A stretch of 64,000 nucleotides of DNA from Actinomycetota bacterium (GCA_009698815.1 WLPJ01000004.1:62001-126000); one strand, 5' to 3'. Positions 31,587-42,098 are shown, counted from the stretch's first letter. Notes: generated from the sequence alone by a model not told the origin. A program made the numbers and translations.

Positions 31587-34500
31587 TTAAGCAGATTCAG
31601 AATCACGCAAGCGCTGCGAGATAACTTCAGTTACGCCATCACCGCGCATGGTCACGCCATACAAAGCGTCAGCGATCTCCATAGTGCGCTTCTGGTGGGT
31701 AATAATGATCAACTGTGAACTCTGGCGCAGTTCTTCCAAAATCACCAGCAGTCGACCGAGGTTTACATCATCCAGAGCTGCTTCAACTTCATCCAGTACG
31801 TAGAACGGACTAGGGCGCGCCTTAAATATTGCAATTAACATCGCCACAGCCGTTAGTGACTTTTCGCCACCAGATAGAAGTGAGAGACGTTTAATTCGCT
31901 TTCCAGGTGGACGCGCTTCCACGTCAACGCCAGTATTTAGCGGATCATCCGGATTGGTGAGAATTAATCGTCCATCTCCACCTGGGAATAAGCGCGCGAA
32001 AATATCTTCGAAATGCTTGGCAGTCTCTTCAAATGCATCCATGAAGATCTGCTGCACGCGATCATCTACTTCCTTGATGATGTCGAGCAGATCTTTTTTG
32101 GTGCGCTTGAGGTCTTCCAGCTGTTCGGCTAAGAATTTAAGACGTTCTTCTAGCGCGTTATATTCTTCAAGAGCAAGCGGATTAATCTTTCCAAGCAAAG
32201 TTAGTGAACGCTCGGTTGCTGCCAAACGTTTCTCTTGCTGGTCACGGCGATATGGAATTAACTCAGTTGCAACAATTTCGCCTTCGTCGGTCTCAATAAA
32301 TGTTGGAACATCATTTTGTGGACCGTATTCATTCACTAGCGTTGCAGTATCAACGCCAAGTTCTTCTACGCATTTAACTTCTAGCGCTTCGATACGCATG
32401 CGTTGTTCCGCACGAGCGATTTCATCTTTATGTACTGAAGAAGTTAATTGCTCAAGAACTGTGGCAAGTTCGCGACCACGTGAGCGAACAGTAAGAGTTT
32501 CACCTTCACGATCAGAACGCGATGCCTCTAAGCGAGCACGTTCCGTCGCAGCCTTGGCAATAGATCGTTCGATATGAATCAACGCTTCATAGGCCGCCTC
32601 AGCAATGGCTGATGAAATAAGGGCGCCGCGTGCACGAGCCCCGCGACGCGATACAGCACGCTCTGATGCTTCTCGTTCTGTATGTGCCGCATCCTCTAAA
32701 GTTTTTGCACGAGCTGAGATTGAATCAACACGCTCTTCGCTAGTACGTACTGCCAGTCTGGCTTCTACCTCTGAGGTGCGCGCAAGTGAAACTTGATTGC
32801 GTAAATTCTCGGCAACGGTGTGATCTGGTTCGGCAATATAACCATGCTGTTGTAACTGAGCAGATGCAATAGATACTTCATTCTCATCGCGACCTTTGGC
32901 CGAAGTTGCCTCAGCGATTGCCAGATTCAGTCGTTCTACTTCAGCCGATGCCGATTTCATATTCTGGCCTGAGACAGCAAGCTGTTCAGTCAAAGCTGCA
33001 ATGCGAGCATCAGATTCATTTAACTTAGAGAGTGCGATATCAAATAGCCCCTGTTTGGAGTCAACTTCACCTTGCGCTATGACTATCTCGAACTTCAAGC
33101 GATCGCAGGTATGCGAGATGGTTTCTAACTTCCTTGTTAGCTCTTGAACTAGCGCGTTAATTTCAATAAGCGATGTAGAGGATGCGGAACCGCCACGAGC
33201 ACGTTTAGCAGTTATAACATCGCCATCTCGAGTTACGACGGTCAGCATTGGGTTTGCGCGCAAGATGCTTTCGGCATCGCGCACGCTTTCCACGACAACT
33301 GTTGTAGATAGCAACGAGATCAGTAGTTCAGAAATCTCATTTGATCGCACATGTGAAGTAAGTGGGGTGAGTCCTGCCGGGATGGATGCTGCAGATGTAG
33401 ATCCGGGTTCGTAAACCAAGACATCAGCTTGACCTAAATTTTCACTGCGCAAAGTTGTAAGAGCGCTAACTGCTGAAGTTAGATCACGAACCACAATGGC
33501 ATCTGCCAGTGAGCCAAGTGCGGCAGCAGTTGCTGCCTCCCATCCACTATCGACATGTATCAGCGAGGCGATGGAACCGAGTATGGAAAGCCCACGTGAA
33601 TCTTTCATAAGTGCGGCGCCGCCATCGCGTGATTTCGAGGTGAGATGCATCGCCTCTAGCTTTGATTCAATCGCATTGCGTTCACGATCTGCAGCGCGCT
33701 CGGCATCAATTAGGTTATTTAGATTCAATTTCACTGACTCCAGGGTCTGCTTAGCAACCTCAAATTCAGAGTCCAGGCCAAGTTCGCCAGCATCTGCGCC
33801 AGCAATATCCATTTCGAAAGTTGAGTACTCGCGTTGTGCACTTTGCGCGCGAGCCTGCGCTTCATCACGCGCCTTTGTTAAACGGGCGATTTCCTCGGCT
33901 ATGGCATCAAGGCGTGCGGCAAGGGATTTGATGTGGCCCTCTTGACGCGCAGTTCCTTCACGTTGGTCGGCAATAGCTCGCATCGCCGCAGCGATTTTAT
34001 CTTCTTCGGCTTTCAGTGATGCTTCTGCAGTCGCAAGTTCTTGTGTAGTTGTAGACAGCGCACTTCGTGAGTTTGCAACTCCGGCGCGAAGTTGTGCTTC
34101 TTCCGTGCGAAGTGTCGCCGCTTCTAGATCAAGAGCGTCTGGATCTCGGCCAGCGCTGCGCGCTTCTTCAGCTTCTTCAGCCAGGAAGCGGGAACGCTCT
34201 TGGGCAAGTGATTGAGTTCCGCGAAATTTTTCACGGAGCGCGCTAAGTGAATAAAAATTCTCTTGTGCTGCAATTAGCAGCGGACTTTCAAAGGCGGCTT
34301 GCGAATCAAGTGCTTCTTCGCGCAGGCGAATCTTTTCAACTTCCTCTTCAACCAATGAACGTCTCTCGCGCAGCGCAGTCTCGTCAGCAACTTCGGCATC
34401 AAGAGTTTTGGAAAGTGTGATGTAGTCATCGGCAAGTAAGCGCAATTTGGCATCGCGCAGGTCTGCTTGGATGGTCGCAGCTTTTTTCGCAACTTCGGCT

Positions 34501-35123
34501 TGCCTACCAAGCGGGCGAAGTTGGCGACGCAGTTCGACAGTCAAATCCTGAACACGCGCTAAATTAGCCTGCATAGAATCTAACTTGCGAAGCGCCTTCT
34601 CTTTGCGCTTGCGGTGCTTAAGTACTCCTGCTGCTTCTTCAATAAATCCACGACGTTCTTCAGGCGTTGCCAACAAGATCGCATCGAGTTGGCCTTGACC
34701 AACGATTACGTGCATTTCGCGACCAATTCCGGAGTCGCTGAGGAGTTCTTGAATATCTAGGAGGCGGGATGCTTCTCCATTAATTTGATATTCACTTTGA
34801 CCGTTGCGAAAAAGTATTCTTGAAATCGTAACTTCGGTGTAATCAATAGGAAGCGCGCCATCGGTGTTATCGATTGTTAAGGAAACTTCTGCGCGTCCTA
34901 GTGGTGCGCGACCGCTTGTTCCCGCGAAGATGACATCTTCCATCTTTCCGCCACGAAGTGATTTGGCACCTTGCTCACCCATTACCCAGGTGAGGGCATC
35001 AACAACATTTGATTTTCCAGAGCCGTTAGGACCAACGACACAAGTAATGCCCGGTTCCAGGCGAAGGGTCGTAGATGATGCAAAGGACTTAAAGCCCTTG
35101 AGCGTCATACTCTTTAAATACAC
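31587..35123 (-). CDS. smc: chromosome segregation protein SMC
   Basis: MYLKSMTLKGFKSFASSTTL, GPNGSGKSNVVDALTWVMGEQGAKSLRGGKMEDVIFAG, LSLLSGGEKSLTAVAMLIAIF, VLDEVEAALDD. Confidence 0.98.
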   Translation of the reverse strand: MYLKSMTLKGFKSFASSTTLRLEPGITCVVGPNGSGKSNVVDALTWVMGEQGAKSLRGGKMEDVIFAGTSGRAPLGRAEVSLTIDNTDGALPIDYTEVTISRILFRNGQSEYQINGEASRLLDIQELLSDSGIGREMHVIVGQGQLDAILLATPEERRGFIEEAAGVLKHRKRKEKALRKLDSMQANLARVQDLTVELRRQLRPLGRQAEVAKKAATIQADLRDAKLRLLADDYITLSKTLDAEVADETALRERRSLVEEEVEKIRLREEALDSQAAFESPLLIAAQENFYSLSALREKFRGTQSLAQERSRFLAEEAEEARSAGRDPDALDLEAATLRTEEAQLRAGVANSRSALSTTTQELATAEASLKAEEDKIAAAMRAIADQREGTARQEGHIKSLAARLDAIAEEIARLTKARDEAQARAQSAQREYSTFEMDIAGADAGELGLDSEFEVAKQTLESVKLNLNNLIDAERAADRERNAIESKLEAMHLTSKSRDGGAALMKDSRGLSILGSIASLIHVDSGWEAATAAALGSLADAIVVRDLTSAVSALTTLRSENLGQADVLVYEPGSTSAASIPAGLTPLTSHVRSNEISELLISLLSTTVVVESVRDAESILRANPMLTVVTRDGDVITAKRARGGSASSTSLIEINALVQELTRKLETISHTCDRLKFEIVIAQGEVDSKQGLFDIALSKLNESDARIAALTEQLAVSGQNMKSASAEVERLNLAIAEATSAKGRDENEVSIASAQLQQHGYIAEPDHTVAENLRNQVSLARTSEVEARLAVRTSEERVDSISARAKTLEDAAHTEREASERAVSRRGARARGALISSAIAEAAYEALIHIERSIAKAATERARLEASRSDREGETLTVRSRGRELATVLEQLTSSVHKDEIARAEQRMRIEALEVKCVEELGVDTATLVNEYGPQNDVPTFIETDEGEIVATELIPYRRDQQEKRLAATERSLTLLGKINPLALEEYNALEERLKFLAEQLEDLKRTKKDLLDIIKEVDDRVQQIFMDAFEETAKHFEDIFARLFPGGDGRLILTNPDDPLNTGVDVEARPPGKRIKRLSLLSGGEKSLTAVAMLIAIFKARPSPFYVLDEVEAALDDVNLGRLLVILEELRQSSQLIIITHQKRTMEIADALYGVTMRGDGVTEVISQRLRDSESA

Positions 35124-35177
35124 GGAGTAAACCTACCGTTTAGGTGACGTGTTTATATACGCGACTCAAGTGAAGTA

Positions 35178-35867
35178 CTACTTGAGGGTTGCCAGAATTT
35201 CAAATGCTAAACGGGCCGCCGATTGTTCGGCTTCGCGTTTGCTCTTACCAACACCTTCTGCAACCGCTTCCCCTGCAATAAGTGCCACTGCAGTAAAACT
35301 CTTATCGTGATCAGGCCCTTCTTCAGTTACTTGATATTCAAGAGTGCCTTTACCGAGGGATGAAACTAATTCTTGCAGCGCAGTTTTCCCATCAAGACCT
35401 GCACCCTTAGCCATGGCACTTTCTAAAGTTTCATTAATTAGTGCACGAACAACTGTTGTTGTACTGGCAAATCCGAGTTCTAGATAAATCGCACCAATTA
35501 GCGCTTCTAGAGCATCGGCCAAGAGTGAATTTTTATCGCGACCGCCGGTTACTTCTTCACCTTTACCGAGGCGGATGTATTTACCGAGATCTAGTGTGCG
35601 CGCAATATCTGCGAGCGCACGCATATTTACAATGCCTGAACGCAGTGGTGATAAACGTGATTCATCGAGATCTGGATAACGCAAATAAAGTTCTTCGGTG
35701 ACTATTAATCCAAGTACGGAATCACCTAAGAACTCGAGACGTTCGTTGGTTTCTTTCGCACCGCTTTCGTAAGCGAATGAACGATGCGTAAAAGCTAACT
35801 CGAGCAATTCGGGAGAAAGTGAGATCCCGAGTTGCGAAGTTAAAGAAGAGTACAGATCAGACCTCAA
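35178..35867 (-). CDS. rnc: ribonuclease III
   Basis: NERLEFLGDSVLGLIV, DALEALIGAIYLE, dsRBD; TTG start. Confidence 0.97.
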   Translation of the reverse strand: MRSDLYSSLTSQLGISLSPELLELAFTHRSFAYESGAKETNERLEFLGDSVLGLIVTEELYLRYPDLDESRLSPLRSGIVNMRALADIARTLDLGKYIRLGKGEEVTGGRDKNSLLADALEALIGAIYLELGFASTTTVVRALINETLESAMAKGAGLDGKTALQELVSSLGKGTLEYQVTEEGPDHDKSFTAVALIAGEAVAEGVGKSKREAEQSAARLAFEILATLK

Positions 35868-36030
35868 GTACCTGACGGCGGTTATATGTTCCGCAAGTTG
35901 GGCAAGCTGTGTGAGTCAATTTTGGTTGCTGGCATTGTGGGCATGCTGCAAGGGATGCGGCAGTTGTCTTCCACATGCTGCGGCGTGAGCGTGTCTTCGA
36001 ACGAGACATCTTTCGCTTTGGTACTGGCAC
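35857..36030 (-). CDS. rpmF: 50S ribosomal protein bL32
   Basis: Not in ORF track (57 aa). Manual translation: (V/M)PVPKRKMSRSKTRSRRSMWKTTAASLAACPQCQQPKLTHTACPTCGTYNRRQVLEV*; CxxC/CxxC zinc site; GTG start; overlaps rnc start by 11 nt. Confidence 0.96.
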   Translation of the reverse strand: MPVPKRKMSRSKTRSRRSMWKTTAASLAACPQCQQPKLTHTACPTCGTYNRRQVLEV

Positions 36031-36133
36031 GGTAATCGTCCTTAATCTCTGCTGACCTCAGGCAATCTGTGCCCAGGCTTACTGCTAAATGGCTAACTGC
36101 TAAATCACTTCTTGCTAATGGAGGAAGTATCCC

Positions 36134-36721
36134 TTATTCGGGCGAATTCTTAAAATCCAAACCTTGCAGCCCGGCCCAACGAGCGTCAATCGCTTCGTGA
36201 GCATGGTCTTGCGGCAGCCTCTCCCACTTTTCGCCACAGTCCGGGCAGAGACCTAGGCATCCTTTAGAACATAACGGGTTAGCGGGCAGATCCAGCACGA
36301 TCGCATCTCTAATTGGAATCTCAAGATCCATGACGCTGCCATCTAGGAATAACTCTTCGTCGCTGGCTAGATCATCTTCTTCTATCTTGGCAGCTTTTTT
36401 TCCACGCTTGCCACCTTTATCTGAAGTTGGTTCATAGCGATAGAGCTCTTGAATTTTGCGCTCGACCTCAATCTCAACTGGATCTAAGCAACGAATACAT
36501 TCACCTTTTGCTATTGCAAATATTTGCGCACTTAGCAAAACACCTTCTGTGACAGATTCCAGGCGCAGATCTACTTCTATGACATCTCCTGCAGGAACAG
36601 CGACGAGGGCGATGCCTACCGGTTCTAAAATCGCCAAATCTAGTTGGTACTCCTTCATCTCCCCCGCTCGGCGAGGTAGTTCATGAGTATTGAATTCAAA
36701 TACCTGGGATGCACGGCTCAT
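36134..36721 (-). CDS. DUF177 (YceD) family protein
   Basis: CIRCLDPVE ... NPLCSKGCLGLCPDCG; upstream of rpmF. Confidence 0.9.
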   Translation of the reverse strand: MSRASQVFEFNTHELPRRAGEMKEYQLDLAILEPVGIALVAVPAGDVIEVDLRLESVTEGVLLSAQIFAIAKGECIRCLDPVEIEVERKIQELYRYEPTSDKGGKRGKKAAKIEEDDLASDEELFLDGSVMDLEIPIRDAIVLDLPANPLCSKGCLGLCPDCGEKWERLPQDHAHEAIDARWAGLQGLDFKNSPE

Positions 36722-36750
36722 GGATATTAAATAGCGCTCTGCGGGTTCAG

Positions 36751-37233
36751 TTAATTATCGTCAGCAAGTTGCGAAAGAACATCTTTATCGTTGGCACCGT
36801 CTAGGCGTTCACGGCCACGGGCAACAGCATCCATGGTCTTATTTAGAATAACTTCCAAGGTAGCTAAGCGGCCATCGATATAACTCTCTACTTCGGCGCG
36901 TTCGTCAGCTGCTAGCACGCGCGCTTCATCGAGAATTCTTTGCGCTTCATCGCGCGCGGCCTGCACAATCGCGGTCTGTTCGATCATTCGCGCAACATCT
37001 TCACGAGCCGTAGCAATCATCTGCTCAGAACTCGAGCGCCCTTCTTCAATTAACTTCTCACGTTGGGCGATTATATCTTCGGCGCGATACAGGTCTTCTG
37101 GAAGCGCTTCTTTGGCGCCATCTAAGATTTCTAGAATTTCACCACGGTGCACAACGCAAGATGCTGATAGCGGAACTCCGCGAGCTTCTTCGATAAGAGT
37201 GATCGCTGTACTTATTTTCTCGATTGAATCCAT
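36751..37233 (-). CDS. conserved actinobacterial coiled-coil protein (DivIVA/AtpF-like)
   Basis: Long charged helix region AREDVARMIEQTAIVQAARDEAQRILDEARVLAADERAEVESYI; position between coaD and DUF177. Confidence 0.7.
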   Translation of the reverse strand: MDSIEKISTAITLIEEARGVPLSASCVVHRGEILEILDGAKEALPEDLYRAEDIIAQREKLIEEGRSSSEQMIATAREDVARMIEQTAIVQAARDEAQRILDEARVLAADERAEVESYIDGRLATLEVILNKTMDAVARGRERLDGANDKDVLSQLADDN

Positions 37234-37235
37234 TT

Positions 37236-37715
37236 TTACTTCCCTACTACTCGTGCTTTAAGTGCATCATTTACGATGCCTGGAACCATGGAAGAGACAT
37301 CGCCACCGAAATGTGCGAGTTCTTTAACGATTGATGAAGATAGAAATGAATGTGCCGGCGCGGTTGCCATAAACATAGTTTCAACACCGGTTCCTTGTAA
37401 ATTTATTTGTGCCATTTGTAGTTCATAGTCAAAGTCGGTTACCGCACGTAAGCCCTTGACGATCGCCTGAATTGAATTTGCCTTGCAATAATCAACCAGC
37501 AGCCCATGCCATGAATCAACCTTCACATTATTAAATTTTGAAGTGGTTTGGCGAATCATCTCCATGCGCTCTTCAACTGTGAAAAGGCTGGCTTTTGTGC
37601 GATTAGCTAAGACCGCAATAATGACTTCATCAAATTGCCCACTGGCTCGCTCGATAATATCTAAGTGCCCAAAAGTGATGGGATCAAATGACCCAGGGCA
37701 GACGGCGCGCTTCAT
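37236..37715 (-). CDS. coaD: pantetheine-phosphate adenylyltransferase
   Basis: MKRAVCPGSFDPITFGHLDIIERA, VKGLRAVTDFDYELQMAQIN, SFLSSSIVKELAHFGGDVSSMVP. Confidence 0.97.
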   Translation of the reverse strand: MKRAVCPGSFDPITFGHLDIIERASGQFDEVIIAVLANRTKASLFTVEERMEMIRQTTSKFNNVKVDSWHGLLVDYCKANSIQAIVKGLRAVTDFDYELQMAQINLQGTGVETMFMATAPAHSFLSSSIVKELAHFGGDVSSMVPGIVNDALKARVVGK

Positions 37716-37744
37716 GGTGTAAACGCTAGCAACGATTAACCGGG

Positions 37745-38332
37745 TTATCCATTCTCAGGCTCAGAATCAGCTGGTGCGCCATAGAAAATGCTCGCTTGTC
37801 CATAGTTCTTTTCACGAACTGATATATATCCATCTGGCCAAGATATTTCCTTGACTCTGGAATTTCGCTCCACTGCAATCAACGCTTGCGGATGCAAAAA
37901 CCTACCAACTTGCAGTTGAATCAGAGTTTCTATTACATCAAGGTCATCTATTTCATACGGTGGATCAATATATATAAAGTGATATGGCGCAATTGGTGGA
38001 TCTTGCAAGAAGCGATGAACGCTCATGCCATATAGGTGGAAGGTACCAGGGCACTGTGCAGATTTAATTGCCTCATAGTTGCTAGCAATACTTTTCTGCG
38101 CCTGTTCATCTTTTTCAACTGCGTGAACTAAGTCCGCCCCGCGAGATAAGGATTCGAGTGCGATCGCACCTGTTCCTGCATATAAATCCAGAACATTTAG
38201 CCCTTCGAACTCTCCAAATTCAGATGCTAAAGTTGAAAAAAGTGCTTCACGAGCCCTATCCGATGTTGGCCTTGTAGATGAGGCAACAGATGCGATATTT
38301 CTGCCCTTGGCACTTCCAGCAATAATGCGCAT
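37745..38332 (-). CDS. rsmD: 16S rRNA (guanine966-N2)-methyltransferase
   Basis: MRIIAGSAKGRNIASV, RPTSDRAREALFSTL, DLYAGTGAIALESLSRGA, IYIDPPYE. Confidence 0.95.
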   Translation of the reverse strand: MRIIAGSAKGRNIASVASSTRPTSDRAREALFSTLASEFGEFEGLNVLDLYAGTGAIALESLSRGADLVHAVEKDEQAQKSIASNYEAIKSAQCPGTFHLYGMSVHRFLQDPPIAPYHFIYIDPPYEIDDLDVIETLIQLQVGRFLHPQALIAVERNSRVKEISWPDGYISVREKNYGQASIFYGAPADSEPENG

Positions 38333-38337
38333 CTGAA

Positions 38338-40509
38338 TTAACCCTTATCTATAAATTCTGCAGCAGCATCTGCTTGCAACTTTTTCAGCTCTTCTTTGAG
38401 CAAAGGATAACTAGAAAGGGAAGGATCTTGCGCCAATAGTTCTGCGGCACTTTCTCGAGCACTTTCAATTAGCGCTTCATCGCGCAGAACTCGTAGCAAG
38501 CGCAGATGTGAACGCGAACCTGATTGGGTTGCACCAAGTACATCGCCTTCGCGACGTTGTTCTAAATCAATGCGTGAGAGCTCAAAACCATCTTGTGTTT
38601 TGGATACCGCATCCAATCGCTCCCGCGCAGAAGTGTCCGGTGCGGCACTTGTTACTAAAAGACATAGTCCGGGAGAAGTTCCACGACCAACGCGACCACG
38701 CAACTGGTGAAGTTGTGAGACACCGAAACGATCTGCATCCATAATCACCATCACCGTGGCATTTGCAACATCTACGCCAACTTCAATTACCGTGGTTGAA
38801 ATCAAGACATCAATTTCACCTTGCGCAAAGGCCTGCATAGTCGAGTTTTTAACTTCGCTACTTTGACGCCCGTGTAACGGGGCAATCCGTAGGCCATTTA
38901 GCGCCCCAGACTGCAATTTCGGACCGAGATCTTCAACGGATGCGATATCTGGTGATGCTTCACCGTAGAGAAAATCTAAATCAGCATCCTCAGATGTTCC
39001 AGCCGAAATACGTGGCGCAACAATGTAGGCCTGATGACCCAGTGAGATTTCTTCACGAATTCGCTCCCAAGCGCGATCTAGAAAAGTTGGTTTCTCAATT
39101 GTTGGAACGAGATGGGTAGTAATTGGTTGTCTGCCAAGTGGCAGCTCGCGCAAAGTTGAAACATCTAAATCCCCAAATACTGTCATGGCCACAGTTCGTG
39201 GAATCGGTGTTGCAGTCATTACTAATAAATGAGGTGGGTTAACTGCCTTAGCCTTTAAAGCATCTCGCTGTTCAACACCAAAGCGATGTTGTTCATCTAC
39301 AACAATCAAACCGAGATCCTTAAAAGTTACTGATTCACTTAATAGCGCGTGAGTACCAATGACTATTCCAGCGCTACCGGATGCCGCCATTGCCAGCGCC
39401 TCTTTTCGTGCAGCTGCACTTTGCGATCCAGTTAACAGAGTAACTTTTGTCGCGATTTCACTGCCACCCAGCATTCCGCCTTGCGCTAGCGGTCCAAGTA
39501 ATTTTTCAATTGTGCGCAGATGTTGCGCCGCTAAAACTTCGGTAGGTGCAAGCAACGCTGCTTGTCCCCCACTATCGATTACCGCCAGCATTGCGCGTAG
39601 CGCAACCACTGTTTTACCTGATCCAACTTCACCTTGTAAAAGTCGATGCATTGGATACGGCGCCGCTAAATCACTTTCAATCTCTGCGCTAACTTGCACT
39701 TGTCCTGGTGTTAATTGCCACGGTAATGAAGCATCAAAAGCGGTAAGGATTCCTGAACTCTTTGGGCGACGTGCGACCGCCTTTAGAGCGCGAAGTTCGG
39801 CTCTTCGTTCGAGCAATAACAACTGCATCAAGAGCGCTTCATCAAAGGTTATGCGTGCCCGTGATTTATCTGCGCTGTCGAGATCGACTGGATTGTGGAT
39901 TTGCACAATGGCTTGTTGCAGAGAGGGGTACCCGCGCTCGTTTAAGATTTTTTCAGGCATGAAATCAGCAATTTCATCTAACGCGCCGATCGACAAATTA
40001 ATACATTGTGCGATTTTCCACGAGGGTAACTTCGCACTTGCGGGATACATCGGTAAGTATTTACCGGCAAATTCAGCAACGGCTGAATCAACATCATTTC
40101 CATCCGGAATCATTTCGTAATCCGGATGCGCCAATTGACGCTTTCCGTTGAATACGCCGACTTTGCCAGCAAATAGCCCTTGCCTGCCAACCCGCAGATC
40201 CTTCTCACGCCAAGCTTGATTGAAGAAGGTCAGTGACATCTTGGCACTTCCATCTGTGACAATTACTTCCAGGATGCTTCCCTTACGAGCATGTAATTTT
40301 CGACTAGATGAGCTAAATATTTCGGCAAGTACGGTTACTTCATCGCCCTCTTTAAGTTCTGCGATATCACTGAGTTCGCCACGAACCAAGTATCTGCGCG
40401 GGTAATGGTGGATCAAATCGGTAATTGTTTTATAGCCAAAAGTCGTTTCCAGAACTTTGGCCGTGCGGTCGCCTACGACATTTACTAATTTGGAATCGAG
40501 GCTGGCCAT
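38338..40509 (-). CDS. recG: ATP-dependent DNA helicase RecG
   Basis: QGEVGSGKTVVALRAML, VVDEQHRFGVEQRDAL, TATPIPRTVAMTVFGDLDVSTL, QLRGRVGRG. Confidence 0.97.
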   Translation of the reverse strand: MASLDSKLVNVVGDRTAKVLETTFGYKTITDLIHHYPRRYLVRGELSDIAELKEGDEVTVLAEIFSSSSRKLHARKGSILEVIVTDGSAKMSLTFFNQAWREKDLRVGRQGLFAGKVGVFNGKRQLAHPDYEMIPDGNDVDSAVAEFAGKYLPMYPASAKLPSWKIAQCINLSIGALDEIADFMPEKILNERGYPSLQQAIVQIHNPVDLDSADKSRARITFDEALLMQLLLLERRAELRALKAVARRPKSSGILTAFDASLPWQLTPGQVQVSAEIESDLAAPYPMHRLLQGEVGSGKTVVALRAMLAVIDSGGQAALLAPTEVLAAQHLRTIEKLLGPLAQGGMLGGSEIATKVTLLTGSQSAAARKEALAMAASGSAGIVIGTHALLSESVTFKDLGLIVVDEQHRFGVEQRDALKAKAVNPPHLLVMTATPIPRTVAMTVFGDLDVSTLRELPLGRQPITTHLVPTIEKPTFLDRAWERIREEISLGHQAYIVAPRISAGTSEDADLDFLYGEASPDIASVEDLGPKLQSGALNGLRIAPLHGRQSSEVKNSTMQAFAQGEIDVLISTTVIEVGVDVANATVMVIMDADRFGVSQLHQLRGRVGRGTSPGLCLLVTSAAPDTSARERLDAVSKTQDGFELSRIDLEQRREGDVLGATQSGSRSHLRLLRVLRDEALIESARESAAELLAQDPSLSSYPLLKEELKKLQADAAAEFIDKG

Positions 40510-40652
40510 GCCGCCTATTCTCGCGTGAATTTCTCCAAATTAGCGTCAGGATGGCCTTCTTGATACTCTTACGCCTTGTTCAACCACCTGGCCGCAGTTA
40601 GGGCTGAGGTTAGAAAACTAGAAATTAACGCGAATTTAAAAGGAGTACTGCT

Positions 40653-40838
40653 GTGGCATCAACATGCGATATCTGTGGCAAAGGGCCCAGCTTCGGAAAT
40701 AACGTTTCCCACTCTCAGGTAAAGACACGTCGTCGTTGGAATCCAAATATTCAACGCATTAAGACACTCGTTGGCGGAAGCACTAAGCGTCAGAATGTCT
40801 GTACTTCTTGCCTTAAGGCCGGCAAAGTAACTCGCTAA
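40653..40838 (+). CDS. rpmB: 50S ribosomal protein bL28
   Basis: [34 protein letters not shown]. Confidence 0.97.
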   Translation: MASTCDICGKGPSFGNNVSHSQVKTRRRWNPNIQRIKTLVGGSTKRQNVCTSCLKAGKVTR

Positions 40839-40847
40839 TTAAGCGTG

Positions 40848-42098
40848 TTACTTCTTCTTGTAACCGGTTGGGCAAGTTGGCTTAACGGCCGTTACCTTCT
40901 TTAATACATTTCCCTTTAAGCAAGAAATTGTCGTTGGTTTTGGCGTCGCCTTTGGCTTTGGAGATGCGGTAGTTCTAACAGTTCCCGTGGCGGACATATT
41001 GCTATCGGCAGATTTAGAAGAAGCCATCACATCAAAACTTGGATTTAGCGAAATATCTAGCATCGGATCTGGGAATTCGAAGCCAAATACTTGAATAATA
41101 ATTCTGCCGTTCTTAACAGCCACCGCCTTAGTCGCAGCGGTCGATCCAGCTTCCGTCGTGCGTACTGAAATAATAAGAGCAGAGACTGCATCTTCAACTT
41201 TAGTTAAACCCCAAAGCGCTAAGGCATCGGCTGCTGAGATTGTCGCGTAATAGAAACCTGTATTAACCGTCTTTCCATCTGGAGCCAAGCGTGGCGCAGA
41301 TGCTTTGTAACTTAGCGATTTGGTAGTGCTATTCCAAACTGGTGTTGATAGTTTGCAAAGACCATTTGAACCAACATAAATCTTGCCACTACCACCTTCG
41401 AATGAGAATCCCAGCGGATCATTGGAAGGAACTAGAATTGATTGGAACTGAGTTACCAGCGCAGATGAAACCCCTGCAGTACCAGTGCAATCCTTGGTGC
41501 TCTTGGCTTGAGGAACTCTGACTGGGTAACCAGCTAATTCAAAGACGCCTGCCTGAATATCGACAGTTGCCTCAGTTGCTATTCCGTAAGTTACGCCGAC
41601 TTTGAAGTCAGAAATACGTAACTTCACCGATATCAAAGCATCTGAGTTCAAATTAACTGGCGTTGTTGTGCTGGTAGTTAGCGCCGCTAAAGACACTTTA
41701 TTACCAGGTGAATAAGTTGGTTTAGCATCAAGAATTATCCAAGGTACAAATTCATTTGCCGCTTGTGCTTCTACATAAAGGCCATCGTAATTTTCATTTA
41801 CAAACGCGACGTCGGCGGTCCAACGACCTGGAAACTCTTTACCAGCTGCCACGTTATTGGAATTTCCTGCTGCCGCGCCCGCGGATCCTGTTGCAACCCA
41901 TGAAAGTGCAATTGCCTTACCACCCGATGGTGTGACGCTAACTGACTCGATGCAATAAGCACCGCCGCCGGCAGAACAAGGAAGTAACGCACCTTTAGGA
42001 AGTGTGATGCTGGCATTTGCCGCAGAGACGCCAATTGTTACAGCAGCAATCGCAAAGATTGCAGAAGAGACACTTGCCAATATAGAGGTGCGTTTCAT
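40848..42098 (-). CDS. secreted protein of unknown function with signal peptide and Cys/Lys C-terminal tail
   Basis: N-terminal MKRTSILASVSSAIFAIAAVTIGVSAANA; Pro/Lys linker PKPKATPKPTTISCLKGNVLKKVTAVKPTCPTGYKKK at C-terminus. Confidence 0.75.
   Translation of the reverse strand: MKRTSILASVSSAIFAIAAVTIGVSAANASITLPKGALLPCSAGGGAYCIESVSVTPSGGKAIALSWVATGSAGAAAGNSNNVAAGKEFPGRWTADVAFVNENYDGLYVEAQAANEFVPWIILDAKPTYSPGNKVSLAALTTSTTTPVNLNSDALISVKLRISDFKVGVTYGIATEATVDIQAGVFELAGYPVRVPQAKSTKDCTGTAGVSSALVTQFQSILVPSNDPLGFSFEGGSGKIYVGSNGLCKLSTPVWNSTTKSLSYKASAPRLAPDGKTVNTGFYYATISAADALALWGLTKVEDAVSALIISVRTTEAGSTAATKAVAVKNGRIIIQVFGFEFPDPMLDISLNPSFDVMASSKSADSNMSATGTVRTTASPKPKATPKPTTISCLKGNVLKKVTAVKPTCPTGYKKK

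Noticed and set aside
31954-32577. 207-aa plus-strand ORF (and others in 32605-33945)
   Set aside because: Antisense to smc; Ser/Arg-rich artefact of a coding region with biased codon use.
39359-40120. 253-aa plus-strand ORF
   Set aside because: Fully antisense to recG, low-complexity Ser/Ala composition, no domain motif; frame-shadow of a strong gene.
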